Positions 1 to 9,508 are shown, counted from the stretch's first letter. The stretch: 64,000 nucleotides of DNA from Mycolicibacterium lutetiense (GCF_017876775.1 NZ_JAGIOP010000002.1:4216001-4280000); one strand, 5' to 3'. Notes: generated from the letters alone by a model not told the origin. Numbers and translations: made by a program.

Positions 1-290
1 ACCGCTGGGCCCGCCTCGAGTACGCGCGCGTACCAAATGGTATATATTTGCGATCTGTAAAGATTGAACCGGTAACCGCAGGTCGATAGCCGACCGAGCG
101 AGTGTTGAGTTGCGTGGCCGCCGTCGGCCCGGCGCGAGGTGCCGCGGTGCCGCGTTGTGGAAATAGGTGAGCTGAACGGCTCTGGAAAGACCGGAGCCGG
201 TCGCTGACGTACCCCACTGCGCCACGATGTGAATCGTAATTCTGCCCACGGCTGGGCCCGGGTCAATGCCGTTCTGCACAAGGAAGGCTT
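1..290. other. Non-coding 5' flank of the P450/aminotransferase cluster
   Basis: I see no credible gene here. Positions about 38-70 are locally AT-rich (TATATATTTG at about 41-50), unlike the GC-rich surroundings, which fits a promoter region for the P450 gene that follows. A purine-rich ribosome binding site, AAGGAAGG, ends a few bases before the ATG at 291. The upstream neighbour lies outside the window, so a leftward gene starting beyond position 1 cannot be excluded. Confidence 0.4.
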
Positions 291-1678
291 ATGGAGAAAT
301 CGCATGCCACACCGCGGGTCAAAGGCCTACCGGTGTTGGGAAACACCGTGCCGATGTACTACCAGCTACCCGAGTTCCTGACCCGCTGTTTTACCGAGTA
401 CGGCCCGGTGTTCCGGGTCCGCGCGCTCAACAACCGCTACGTGGTGCTGGCCGGCCCGGATGGGCGCTGTTCGTCGGCTCAGCCGAGGGCCGCGAGTGCC
501 TGGAGTCCAAACCGTCCTGGTCGAAGATGATCGCCGAGTACGGCGCCGACAAGTCCGTGGTGAGCGACGACGGCGACCTCCACACCTGGTTTCGCGACAC
601 CATGCGGCACGGCTACTCGCGCCACGCGCTCGACGGTCGTTACGACCGATTGGTCGAGATCATCGACGATTGGCTGGCCGATGGCTGGCAGCCAGGCAGC
701 GTCGTGCCCGCCGTGAAGTCGTTGCAGCGGATCGTCATCAGGCAGATCAGCATCGCGGTGGCCGGCCGGGTGTTCTTCGACGACGTGGACCAGTTACGCA
801 CGCTGGTGCACTGGTCGACCAATGTCTGCCTGCTCGGGCGGTGGCCCAACTTCATGCTCAAGCTTCCGCAGTACCGCTCGGCGAAGGCGCGGATGCATGC
901 CGTCGCCCACGAACTGCTCACGGTGTTCCGGGCCCGCTCCGATGACGGCCAGATCGATGACTTCGGCCGCCGGCTGCTCGATGACCTTGTCGAGGCCAAC
1001 CGAACCCATCCGGACAAGATGACCGATTACGAACTGCCGCTGAACCTTTTCGTTCCGTTCATGGCCGGGTTGGACACCGCGTCGAACACCATCTCGACGA
1101 TCCTGTATCTCCTCACGCAACGGCCCGACCTCCACGCAGCGGTGACGGCAGAGGCTGACCACCTTTTCGGACTCCCCGAACTCAACGAAGAAGTGCTGTT
1201 CGAGGCCACCCCGGTCCTCAACGCAGTGATCAAGGAAACCATGCGGATGTATCCGTCGGTTCCCGTTCTGATGCGCCATGCCCGAACCGATTTCGTCTAC
1301 CAGGGCCACCGGATCCGGGCCGGCGAACGTGTCATGATCGCAACCAGCGTGCCGCACTTCATGCCGTCGTTCTTTCCGGAACCTCACACCTTCGATCCGG
1401 GCCGCTACCTGGATGGCCGCAAGGAACACCTGCAGCCCGGCGCGTACTCGCCCTTCGGCCGTGGGCATCACCTGTGCATGGGAAAACGGATCGCCGAGGT
1501 GATCATCCCGCTGACTGTTGCCCGGATCGTCAATCAGCGGCAGTTCGCCGTGGCCGGCGACGGTTTCTCGCTCACCGACAACTTCGCGTACGGCGTGGAC
1601 CTGGCCTTGAACCTCAACCTGGGGGTCGACGGCGTGCGCTGCGACGACCTGGTGAGTTCCGGCCGATCCAACCAATGA
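291..1678 (+). pseudogene. Cytochrome P450, frameshifted (first of two related P450s)
   Basis: Haem-thiolate monooxygenase of soluble bacterial type, interrupted by one frameshift. The ATG at 291 has a strong AAGGAAGG site. Its frame gives a normal P450 N-terminus (KGLPVLGNTV, then YVVLAG) but runs into nonsense after position 461; the rest of the enzyme lies in the frame one base back. Adding one G to the GGG at 462-464 restores a 462-residue protein that aligns without a gap to the second P450 of the cluster (AEGREC here, REGREC there). All core motifs follow: I-helix AGLDTAS, K-helix KETMR, haem loop FGRGHHLCMG. It precedes the aminotransferase gene by 19 nt and probably shares its transcript. 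Either a recent inactivation or a homopolymer sequencing error; the intact motifs suggest a recent event. Confidence 0.85.
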
Positions 1679-1697
1679 CAACTGAGGAGTCAAAGTA

Positions 1698-3956
1698 GTG
1701 GACTACCAGCGCTATACAGCGGCCGGCGAAGCCACGATCGCCACGATTCGCGATCTGAACCGGCGCAAACGACCCAACATCCTGTTCGCCGGGTTGGCGA
1801 TCACCATCGAGTGCGCGCAGGTCGGCTACCTGCTCGACGCACTGCACGGACCGCAGGCCGACCGCGTCACGTACTTCGGGAACTCGCTCGAAGAGGCAGT
1901 GTCGGGGGCGATCCGCCTGGTGCGCCAGTCCAGCAAAGTCGATGACTTCCGCTCGCCGGACAGCTGGATCCTGGTGGTGGACCACGACGGACGTCTGCGC
2001 GACTACTTTGACCCGCTGGCGGAGGGCGGTGAGCGGGCGCTGGCGCGGCACCTGAGCTTTGTGCCCACCGCCGCCGCCGCGCTGGCGGCACTGACGGACC
2101 GTCAGTGGTCGGCGGTGCTGGTCCTGGCCGACGGTGGCGAGGACCTCGACGAACTCCTGGCGGCCGCTGCAGACCGTCGAATCATGCGGATCGTCTGCGA
2201 CACTCGTCCGTTGCCGCCGGCGGGGGAGTGGCAGCCGGGTCGTACCGGCGCCGACGTGTATGTCTACGGCGAGAACCTGACCGACAACCAGGTGCCGTTC
2301 GGCTGCTACGTCATGACGCCCGACGCGTATCGAGTCTGGAACAACCCCGTCGATGCCATGGCGCAGACTTCCACCTTTGCCGCCAGCGCCACCGCGCTGA
2401 CGTTGGTGGTGAACACCTTGCGCGACAAGGGAAGCGTCACCGCGCATCAGGAACGGGTGCTCACCGCGATCGAGAACGACCGCAAGACCCGCAACGAATA
2501 CTTCCGGCGCTATGTGAATCCGAGCGCAGCGGACATGATGGAGGCGTTCGGCCTCGACTTCGATTTCGACCGGGCGGACGGCATGGAGATCAGCCTGCGG
2601 GATGGCAGATCACTGCTGGACTGTGCCTGCGGCACCGGTGCGAACCTGCGCGGACATAATCTGCCCGATCTCGACGAGGCGCTGGCGGCCCACCAACCGG
2701 ATACCGACTATGTCGGCGAACTCGCCGAGTTCCTATGCGAACGAAGCGGATTCGACGAGGTGTTCCCCGCGGTGAGTGGCGCCACGAGCGTGGAGAACGC
2801 CCTCGTGCTGGCGCGCCTTGCCTTGCCCGACCGGCCCAGAATCGTCACCTTTTCGGGCAACTTCTCGGGTAAGACGATCACCACCCTGAACGTCAGCCGA
2901 TACGGGCCACAACGCTCGGCCAGCATCCCGGGGGCCTTCGAGCCGTACTACTCGGACGTGGTGTTCGTCGACCCGTTCTCACCCACCGCTGCCCGTGACT
3001 TGCGCAGCGCGCTGGACGATCCGCAGGCCGGCTTGTTCTGGGCCGAACTGATTCAGGGCACCACCTGCGAGATCATCCCGCCCGAACTGTTGCGCATCGT
3101 TGCCGAGGTCAAGGCCGCCCGGGGCTTCATCGTCGGTGTCGACGAGGTACTCACCGGTGTGTGGCGAAGCGCCGACACCTTTCTGTACCACGAAGGTGTG
3201 CTGCCCGGCGTAGTTGACATCGTGACACTGGCGAAGCCGCTGTCGGACATGATCATTCCCGTGGCGGCCACGCTCGCACGTGCCGACGTGGTCGCCGATG
3301 CCGAGGTGACGAACACCGCGGCGGTGCAGCGGCTGCGCAGCCGTTACCGCAACAACCTGGGCGCACACATCGCCGTGAACGCCCTGCGGGCGGTCGACAA
3401 TCCTGCATCGCATGAGCAGCGGCGAACCGAACGGGAGACCCTCCTGCGCGGCCTGCAGGCGCTGACTGCCACGTCTCCGCTGATCCGGTCGGTAGAGGGG
3501 GCCGGCGCACACGTACGCATCGACATCGACCGGCGGTACTTCCCGTTCCGCGAGAACACGGTGCTGTCCGAGATGATCGATCAGTCGATCGAGGACCTCA
3601 TCCTCCGCCGTTGCGGCGTCATCCTCGGCCGGGGGCGATTCTTCCCGCCCATCTTCCCCCCGGCAGGCGCCATGGCGGACGTGGTGGAGCGCCTGCAACG
3701 GGGATTCGATGGGTTCACGGTGGCGACTGTCTACGCCAACCTACTTCGCAACATAGCTGCTTTCGCTTCCTTCGGAATCCGCCGCCAGGTCGGCGCGCTT
3801 GTCGAGCGCTTCGCGCAACTCGGCAAAGGCGGCGAGGTATCCGTCGGCGATTCCGTCGAGGTCCGGAACGATCTCCGGGCACGCGATCAGGCCGATGTTC
3901 AGCTGATCCTCGATGCTCGCGACACCGACAAAGATCGCGCCACCGTCGAACAGTGA
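1698..3956 (+). CDS. Class III PLP aminotransferase with an N-terminal pseudo-aminotransferase half
   Basis: GTG start preceded by GAGGAG. The C-terminal part (about residues 290-680) is a complete class III aminotransferase: GANLRGHN, SGATSVENAL, the PLP aspartate D482 in VGVDEVLTG and the Schiff-base lysine K513 in LAKPLSD. Residues about 25-270 look like a second, shortened copy of the same fold: NSLEEAVSGA parallels the SGATSVEN segment, CDTRP (D168) parallels VDEVL, and YGENLTDNQVP parallels LAKPLSDMIIP, placing Glu192 where the lysine should be. That half should not bind PLP covalently. Substrate unknown; location between P450 genes suggests a small-molecule or lipid pathway. The last 72 or so codons run antisense to the convergent acyltransferase gene, so this tail may be non-native (lost stop or frameshift near 3740). 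Confidence 0.85.
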   Translation: MDYQRYTAAGEATIATIRDLNRRKRPNILFAGLAITIECAQVGYLLDALHGPQADRVTYFGNSLEEAVSGAIRLVRQSSKVDDFRSPDSWILVVDHDGRLRDYFDPLAEGGERALARHLSFVPTAAAALAALTDRQWSAVLVLADGGEDLDELLAAAADRRIMRIVCDTRPLPPAGEWQPGRTGADVYVYGENLTDNQVPFGCYVMTPDAYRVWNNPVDAMAQTSTFAASATALTLVVNTLRDKGSVTAHQERVLTAIENDRKTRNEYFRRYVNPSAADMMEAFGLDFDFDRADGMEISLRDGRSLLDCACGTGANLRGHNLPDLDEALAAHQPDTDYVGELAEFLCERSGFDEVFPAVSGATSVENALVLARLALPDRPRIVTFSGNFSGKTITTLNVSRYGPQRSASIPGAFEPYYSDVVFVDPFSPTAARDLRSALDDPQAGLFWAELIQGTTCEIIPPELLRIVAEVKAARGFIVGVDEVLTGVWRSADTFLYHEGVLPGVVDIVTLAKPLSDMIIPVAATLARADVVADAEVTNTAAVQRLRSRYRNNLGAHIAVNALRAVDNPASHEQRRTERETLLRGLQALTATSPLIRSVEGAGAHVRIDIDRRYFPFRENTVLSEMIDQSIEDLILRRCGVILGRGRFFPPIFPPAGAMADVVERLQRGFDGFTVATVYANLLRNIAAFASFGIRRQVGALVERFAQLGKGGEVSVGDSVEVRNDLRARDQADVQLILDARDTDKDRATVEQ

Positions 3957-5162
3957 GCCGAAGGGATAGAAGTCGATCACCCGCGCACCGGCGAAACGCA
4001 GATCACGGTGCCGGCCACCCATGTTCGACACCACGACGTTCTGCATCACGGCGTGACGATCGGCCAGGCGGAGCCGGGAGTACCAGCGCAGGAAGGTGCC
4101 CCAGTATCGGGCCGCCAACTCGAACCAATCGTGGAACAGGCTGGGGCCCAGGGCTGCTGCGTGCTCCTTGGCTGCGTTGGTGCTCGCGGCGATCGCCATC
4201 GCGCGATCGACCGGGTCAGCCATCCTGGTCTCCAGGCTGGTCAACAGCCCGGTGGTCTGGTTGCGTCCGTGTTGACCGGGCATGTCATGTACCGAGACGG
4301 GGACGAAAGCCTGAAGTGATGTGTCGGGCAGTTCGTTTCGGCCCAGCAGGTAGTTGCGCAAGGCGGTCGAGGTGAGCGCCAGAATCACATCGTTGAGGGT
4401 GACACCGAGTTCGCGCTTGACCTGCTTCATCTCGGCCATCGGGAAGGTGGCCCAGGCGACGTTGCGGTTCTGGGTCAGGGTGGTGTTGAACGAGGTTCGC
4501 GGAGCCGAAAGGGATGGGGGGACGCCTTCGGGCAACGGCGGCGTCTTCTTGGTTACCGTGTCGACGAGCGATTTGCCAAGGAGGCGTGCGAGTTTCACGG
4601 GCTTGGCGGCGAACTCCTTGAGGCCGGAGCGGGCGATCGCGGCCGGCTGTGCGGGCCCGGCATTGCGGACGATCGAGTACTCGGTGGCGGCATTCCCACA
4701 CAACTGGCCCAGCTGCGAATTTCCGCTCACGCCATCGAGACTCGCGTTGTGCCGCTTGAGGATCACAGCGACGTTGCCGTCTTCCAGCCCATCGATGATC
4801 GTCATCTCCCACAGCGGCAACGTGGGGTCCAGCGGCTTTCCACAGATCTCACCGATGTGCTGCGCCAGCTGTTCCCGGGTTCCGGGCGACGGCAGAGTCC
4901 GGTGGTGCAGGTGGCGGTCCAGGTCGAATGATTCGTCGGCCGCCCACACCGGATGGCCCAGGTTATACCATGGGTCATAAGCCTTTTCGGCATAGATCGG
5001 GATGCCGGCCATCCGCTCGGCGAGCCATTTCCGGACGGTGTCGAAGCTGTATCCGCCAGGCATCGGCGAGGGGTCGAGGAGAATGAGGCCAACGCTTTGG
5101 TGGTAATGCGTGGGTGTTTCGAGGTAGATGAAGCTGGCATCATGGCCGGTCAGACGTTCCAT
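3741..5162 (-). CDS. WS/DGAT-family O-acyltransferase with variant HNxxxDG motif
   Basis: A 473-residue member of the wax ester synthase/diacylglycerol acyltransferase family, which transfers acyl groups from acyl-CoA to alcohols or diacylglycerol. Family marks: N-terminal MERLTGHDASF, PLWEM at 116-120, and a C-terminal stretch with VVVSNMGG and FYPFGSLFDG. The active-site signature HHxxxDG reads H138-N139-A-S-L-D143-G144, so the second histidine, regarded as the catalytic base in this family, is asparagine. It may therefore use another chemistry, be weak, or act as a condensation-like protein. It is convergent with the aminotransferase gene (216 bp overlap). The ATG at 5162 gives the family's usual N-terminus. 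Confidence 0.88.
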   Translation of the reverse strand: MERLTGHDASFIYLETPTHYHQSVGLILLDPSPMPGGYSFDTVRKWLAERMAGIPIYAEKAYDPWYNLGHPVWAADESFDLDRHLHHRTLPSPGTREQLAQHIGEICGKPLDPTLPLWEMTIIDGLEDGNVAVILKRHNASLDGVSGNSQLGQLCGNAATEYSIVRNAGPAQPAAIARSGLKEFAAKPVKLARLLGKSLVDTVTKKTPPLPEGVPPSLSAPRTSFNTTLTQNRNVAWATFPMAEMKQVKRELGVTLNDVILALTSTALRNYLLGRNELPDTSLQAFVPVSVHDMPGQHGRNQTTGLLTSLETRMADPVDRAMAIAASTNAAKEHAAALGPSLFHDWFELAARYWGTFLRWYSRLRLADRHAVMQNVVVSNMGGRHRDLRFAGARVIDFYPFGSLFDGGAIFVGVASIEDQLNIGLIACPEIVPDLDGIADGYLAAFAELREALDKRADLAADSEGSESSYVAK

Positions 5163-5290
5163 AGATCGACCCTACCCGGCATGCTGCCGTCGATGGAACA
5201 CCACCGTACCAACCTGACCGAAAATGAGTGAGGGAAGTGTCGGGCCGCGCCTACGGAAGGTGCTGTCGAGCGCGGCCGTCATGAGTTCGG

Positions 5291-5866
5291 TTGGGGGATA
5301 GCATCTATGGCCCCGACCGGGGTCGTTCACAGAAGAGGGGCACGCACATTTCACATCACAACGAATGGACGGAAGCCGATGGTGCCCGCGCGGGCGCGAT
5401 CGGCGTCGTTCGCGACCGCGTCCGGGCAATCGGCCACAGCGAGCGCGCCTGGCCGGTCCGCCGGATCACGGTCGCGTCCGATCGGCTGCTCTACCGTCTT
5501 ACCCGGGGGCGTTGGACCACCACGTCGGTATCACGTATCCCGTCGCTCACCCTGCTCGTCACGCGTAGCAATGGAGACCGGGCTGTGGTGCCCCTGCAGT
5601 ATGTCTCGATCGACAGCAGTATCTACGTGCTCGGCACGAACTGGGGCCAGCCGAAACACCCGCTGTGGACCGGTTGGCTGCTGCGGAACAGCGACTGTGC
5701 GATCAATGTCAACGGTCGCGAGCGCAACTGCGCCGCAGTGCATATCGAGGACGCGGCGCGCGAGGAGATCTGGCAACGGGTCTTGCACATCTCGCCCTAC
5801 TACGGGCAATGCCAGGACCGCGCGCACCGCGAACTGAGGATCTTTCGGCTCGACCCCCGAGACTAG
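5291..5866 (+). CDS. Deazaflavin (F420)-dependent nitroreductase-family protein (Ddn-like)
   Basis: Residues about 70-190 match the Ddn/DUF385 split-barrel family, whose members use reduced F420 to reduce nitro compounds or quinones: SLTLLVTRSNGD, then the cofactor segment VLGTNWGQPKHPLW, a NVNGRERNCAA strand, and a C-terminal ELRIFRLDP. The only in-frame start found is the TTG at 5291; the first about 35 residues look non-native, so the true start may lie further in. It ends 4 bp inside the convergent P450 gene. F420 reductases often sit beside P450s in actinobacterial clusters, and a reductive step in the same pathway as the neighbouring genes is plausible but not shown. Confidence 0.75.
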   Translation: MGDSIYGPDRGRSQKRGTHISHHNEWTEADGARAGAIGVVRDRVRAIGHSERAWPVRRITVASDRLLYRLTRGRWTTTSVSRIPSLTLLVTRSNGDRAVVPLQYVSIDSSIYVLGTNWGQPKHPLWTGWLLRNSDCAINVNGRERNCAAVHIEDAAREEIWQRVLHISPYYGQCQDRAHRELRIFRLDPRD

Positions 5867-7227
5867 CGGCGCGTACCGGCGACCTCGACCGAGAACCTCT
5901 GCGAGGGGGTGGTCGAGGCCAACCGCTTCTTGAGCTGGTAGCCCGGGTTCATTCGCAGGTCCAGCCGATACAGCAGGCGTGCCAACGAGATCTGCATGAG
6001 GGCCTCGGCCAGTCCCTTGCCGATGCACATGTGGGGCCCGCGCCCGAACGGCGAGTAGGCACCTGCGACACGATGTTCGGCGTTGCGGCCGTGGTACCGG
6101 TCCACATCGAACGTCGTCGGATCGGTGAAGCAGTCCTCGAGGAAATGAGGCACCGAGGTCGCAACGAAAACCTTCTCACCCGCGCGGATTTGGTGGCCGT
6201 TGAACTCGAAATCCTTGACCGCCACCCGCACCATCGTCGCGGCGACCGGATGCAACCGCATCGCCTCCATGATCGCGCCGTTCAAGGTGGGTGTGGTGGC
6301 GAACAGCCGGTCATGGGTGACCTCACCAGAGAAAAGCTCATCGACTTCGGATCGGATGCGCTCCAGGACATCTGGATGTTTGAGAATGAGGTACAGCGCA
6401 TAGGTCGCGGTCGCCGATGTCGTCTCGACGCCGGCGAAGTACGGCAGTACGGCGTTGAAGACCATATTGTTCCGCTTGACCGGATCGGGATTGTCGGCGT
6501 GCGAGGACACAATGTCTTCGATGAGGGTCGATTTGGCGGGGCAGCCCTCGGAGCCGGCCGAATTACGCGTGTGATCGATCGCGTGTTTGGCGATCTCTAC
6601 CACCCGGTTGCGCGCCGTAAGGAAATTGCGTCGGCGCAACAGCGTCTTCGGGATCTGTTGCACCGGGGCGATTTTCAGTACCTGGCTGGCGACGAATCCG
6701 ACATCGGCCACGTACGCGTCGTTGGGTTGCACGCCCGCGGCGAATACCCCCACCTGCGAGATCGAGAGGGCCTGCATCGACGACAGGACCCGCACGCGTG
6801 ACCCCGGTGCCCAGTCCTTGGCGAGCGCTTTGTCCACCAGGTCCACCGCTTCGGAATAGCGGCCCATGATGGCATCCCGCGAGTAGCCTCGCTGGAGCAT
6901 TCCGCGCAACTCCTTGTGCTCCTTGCCATCCACGGTGACCAGCGATTGGCTTGCGTCGAACTGCTCTTCGACGAACCTCCACGAATCGCCGACGCTGAGG
7001 CACTCGCGTCCCTCGCGGCTGCTCATGAACGCCGATGCTTCGACGCCGGCGAGCACGGTGTAGGCCTGATACAGCGTGTTCAGCTGCGATACCGGGCCAT
7101 GCTGCCGGTACTTGTCGACCAGGTAGTGCGTCGGGTCGAACATCATGCCCAGCGTGTCGCCGACCCGTGGGATCACAGTCATCTTGCGCGCCAGACGGAT
7201 TCGTTTCGGGGTCACGTAGGAAGCCAC
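5863..7227 (-). CDS. Cytochrome P450 (second of the paralogous pair)
   Basis: Intact 454-residue soluble P450. I-helix AGVETTSAT, K-helix MEAMRLHP, a PERF-like region near FDVDRYHGR, and haem loop FGRGPHMCIGKGLAEA are all visible. It is clearly related to the frameshifted P450 at 291-1678: shared REGREC/EGREC near residue 70, GYSRDAI/GYSRHAL, VPHFLEDCF/VPHFMPSFF and YSPFGRG. The pair probably arose by duplication and flanks the aminotransferase, acyltransferase and F420-reductase genes. No dedicated ferredoxin or reductase lies in the cluster. Substrate unknown. The CYP family number cannot be set from the sequence alone. Confidence 0.93.
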   Translation of the reverse strand: MASYVTPKRIRLARKMTVIPRVGDTLGMMFDPTHYLVDKYRQHGPVSQLNTLYQAYTVLAGVEASAFMSSREGRECLSVGDSWRFVEEQFDASQSLVTVDGKEHKELRGMLQRGYSRDAIMGRYSEAVDLVDKALAKDWAPGSRVRVLSSMQALSISQVGVFAAGVQPNDAYVADVGFVASQVLKIAPVQQIPKTLLRRRNFLTARNRVVEIAKHAIDHTRNSAGSEGCPAKSTLIEDIVSSHADNPDPVKRNNMVFNAVLPYFAGVETTSATATYALYLILKHPDVLERIRSEVDELFSGEVTHDRLFATTPTLNGAIMEAMRLHPVAATMVRVAVKDFEFNGHQIRAGEKVFVATSVPHFLEDCFTDPTTFDVDRYHGRNAEHRVAGAYSPFGRGPHMCIGKGLAEALMQISLARLLYRLDLRMNPGYQLKKRLASTTPSQRFSVEVAGTRR

Positions 7228-7324
7228 GCCGACAGCCTACCCAGGCGGTCCGAGCCCCGAAGACACGAATTCCTCACGCGGGCAAGAAAAGCAATGCCGT
7301 GGCAGACCGGTTCGTCGGTGCCGC

Positions 7325-8800
7325 TTACGAGTTGTTCGTGGGGGTGTGATCGGTTGTCTTGGTCGTAGCCAGTGCATCGAGGAAGGCGCGCGCCCAGCGG
7401 TCGACGTCGTGCGCCAGCACCTGGCGACGCAGTGCACGCATCCGGCGCTTGCCCTCCTCGGGGCTCTGCTCCAGCGCCGCCTCGATCGCGTCCTTGACGC
7501 CCTCGAGATGGTGCGGGTTGGTCAGGTAGGCCGTCCGGAGTTCGGCGGCTGCCCCGGTGAACTCGGACAGCACCAGTGCCCCACCGAGGTCGCTGCGGCA
7601 GGCCACGTACTCCTTGGCGACGAGGTTCATCCCGTCGCGTAGCGGGGTGACCAGCATGACGTCGGCCGCCACGAAGAACGCGATCAGCTCATCACGCGGC
7701 ACTGGGCGGTGTAGGTAGTGCACGACGGGATGCCCGACCTCGCCGTACTCGCCGTTGATATGGCCGACCTGACGCTCGATGTCCTCGCGCATCACCTTGT
7801 AGCTTTCGACGCGCTCGCGGCTGGGGGTGGCCAGCTGGACCATGACGGTGTCGTCGCGTTTGACCCGGTGCTCTGCGAGCAGCTCGGAGAACGCGCGCAG
7901 CCGCACGTCGATGCCCTTGGTGTAGTCAAGCCGGTCGACGCCGAGCAGGATCTTGCGTGGATTGCCGAGCTCGGCGCGGATCTGGCGGGCGCGCTGGCGG
8001 ACCGTCCGGTTGCGGGCCTTGGCGTCCAGATCTGCCGAGTCGATGGAGATGGGGAACGCGCCGACCTTGATGGTCCGGAATCCGTAGGAGATCTCGCCGA
8101 AGCGTGACCGGACGCCGATCGAGGCGCGTGAGGTGTTGGCGCCGACCAGGCGACGGGCCAGGACCAGGAAGTTCTGGGCACCTCCGGCCAGGTGGAACCC
8201 GACCAGGTCGGCGCCCAGCAGGCCCTCGATGATCTCGGTCCGCCACGGCATCTGCATGAACAGTTCGATCGGGGGAAAGGGGATGTGCAGGAAGAAGCCG
8301 ATGGTGAGGTCGGGGCGGAGCATGCGCAGCATCTTGGGTACGAGTTGCAGCTGATAGTCCTGGATCCAGACCGTGGCCCCAGGCGCGGCGGCCCGGGCGG
8401 TGGCTTCGGCGAAACGCCGGTTCACCTCGACGTAGCTGTCCCACCACTTCCGGTGGTACTCGGGCTTGACGATGAGGTCGTGGTAGAGCGGCCACAGGGT
8501 GGCGTTCGAGAACCCCTCGTAGTAGTCCGCGACGTCCTGGGCGGACAGCTGCACCGGGAAGAGCTGGACATCGTCCTCGACGATGGGCTCCTCGCCGCCG
8601 TCGGGGATGCCGGCCCAGCCGATCCACGCGCCGCGTCGCTTGCGCAGCAGCGGCTCCAACGCCGTGACCAGGCCGCCGGGGCTGCGTTTGAAGGTTGTGC
8701 TGCCATCCGGCAACCGCTCCATGTCGATGGGCAGCCGATTGGCCACCACGACGAAGTCGGAGCTACCGGAGGCGGCCCTGGGGCCGCCCTCCGGGCTCAT
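7325..8800 (-). CDS. otsA: Alpha,alpha-trehalose-phosphate synthase (UDP/GDP-glucose)
   Basis: Cytoplasmic GT20 enzyme that joins a nucleotide-activated glucose to glucose-6-phosphate, the first step of the OtsA-OtsB trehalose pathway; trehalose feeds the mycolic acid carriers of the envelope. 491 residues, close to the mycobacterial enzyme. Motifs in order: [66 protein letters not shown]. The ATG at 8798-8800 directly abuts the stop of the small gene upstream, giving translational coupling. This matches the otsA locus of M. tuberculosis (Rv3490). Confidence 0.97.
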   Translation of the reverse strand: MSPEGGPRAASGSSDFVVVANRLPIDMERLPDGSTTFKRSPGGLVTALEPLLRKRRGAWIGWAGIPDGGEEPIVEDDVQLFPVQLSAQDVADYYEGFSNATLWPLYHDLIVKPEYHRKWWDSYVEVNRRFAEATARAAAPGATVWIQDYQLQLVPKMLRMLRPDLTIGFFLHIPFPPIELFMQMPWRTEIIEGLLGADLVGFHLAGGAQNFLVLARRLVGANTSRASIGVRSRFGEISYGFRTIKVGAFPISIDSADLDAKARNRTVRQRARQIRAELGNPRKILLGVDRLDYTKGIDVRLRAFSELLAEHRVKRDDTVMVQLATPSRERVESYKVMREDIERQVGHINGEYGEVGHPVVHYLHRPVPRDELIAFFVAADVMLVTPLRDGMNLVAKEYVACRSDLGGALVLSEFTGAAAELRTAYLTNPHHLEGVKDAIEAALEQSPEEGKRRMRALRRQVLAHDVDRWARAFLDALATTKTTDHTPTNNS

Positions 8801-8965
8801 TTACGCCTCGGTTTTCGAGGGCCCAATGCCGAGCATCGAAAGGAACATCCGGCATTCGTCGGCGTCGGTGGCGTAGGTGGCCACGACGCGACGGGCCTGG
8901 CGGGCGGTGGTGTCGGCGAGTGGCTCGACGTCGTCCAGGTCGGCACTATCAGTTTTCGCAGGCAT
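8801..8965 (-). CDS. Conserved small protein upstream of otsA (Rv3489-like)
   Basis: A 54-codon gene reading MPAKTDSADLDDVEP at its start and MLGIGPSKTEA at its end. Its TAA (8801-8803) lies immediately before the otsA ATG, so the two are almost certainly one transcript. The same position and length are held by Rv3489 in M. tuberculosis. It is acidic, has no signal peptide or membrane segment, and has a helical middle (ARQARRVVATYATDADECRM). Function unknown; the tight coupling suggests a role in OtsA expression or activity. Confidence 0.75.
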   Translation of the reverse strand: MPAKTDSADLDDVEPLADTTARQARRVVATYATDADECRMFLSMLGIGPSKTEA

Positions 8966-9010
8966 GACACAACTGTAGGCGACCGGGAGAAGCCCGGTCG
9001 CCGCACGCTG

Positions 9011-9406
9011 TCAGCCGATGGAACCGTGCACCGTCGGGCTACTGCCGAAAGTCGACTCAGGGGTCACGGCCGGGCCCTGCGATTGAGCTTCCTCGGCCAG
9101 GCCGATGCACTCACCGGTGTTGGCGCCGGTGCACGGTATGGATCCGCCTCCGCCCGGCAGGTTCACCGCAGGGAGGTTGGGGTTACCCGGGATGCTGCTG
9201 AAGGAGCCGCGGGAGTTCGGCACGGTGTGCGGCACGCATTGTCCGGAGTAGAGGTCTTCTTCTTCGCCTGAGGGGCACGCGATCGCGGGGGCGGTAGACA
9301 CGGGTACGGAGAACGCGGCGATCGCCGGGGCGGCGGCCGCGGCGATCGCAAATCCGCCGGCAAGGATCAGTCGTCGCATCGAGATCGGGAAGGTCGCCAT
9401 CGTCAC
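9011..9406 (-). CDS. Small secreted cysteine peptide, copy A of a tandem triplet
   Basis: 131 residues with an N-terminal signal peptide (RRLILAGGF, then an alanine-rich core, cleavage near IACPSG). The mature part has four cysteines in two pairs, CPSGEEEDLYSGQC and CTGANTGEC, and the stretch GNPNLPAVNLPGGGG. The C-terminus ends FGSSPTVHGSIG, shared with copy C. Automatic pipelines may call this family intersectin-EH binding protein Ibp1; I recall that name but cannot verify it. Likely exported and disulfide-bonded. The start could be at this M or the methionine at residue 3. Function unknown. Confidence 0.8.
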   Translation of the reverse strand: MTMATFPISMRRLILAGGFAIAAAAAPAIAAFSVPVSTAPAIACPSGEEEDLYSGQCVPHTVPNSRGSFSSIPGNPNLPAVNLPGGGGSIPCTGANTGECIGLAEEAQSQGPAVTPESTFGSSPTVHGSIG

Positions 9407-9508
9407 GCTTTCTCTAGTTATTCGCTTGTTGCGTTGCAGCGATTCTATGGAAGCTGAGAAAGTTCTGCATGACTTCTATGAGGTAGCTGGGGGAACCCTC
9501 TGGAAGTG

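Noticed and set aside
794..1693. 299-codon minus-strand reading frame over the first P450
   Set aside because: Antisense to the P450; the P450 motifs on the plus strand are decisive.
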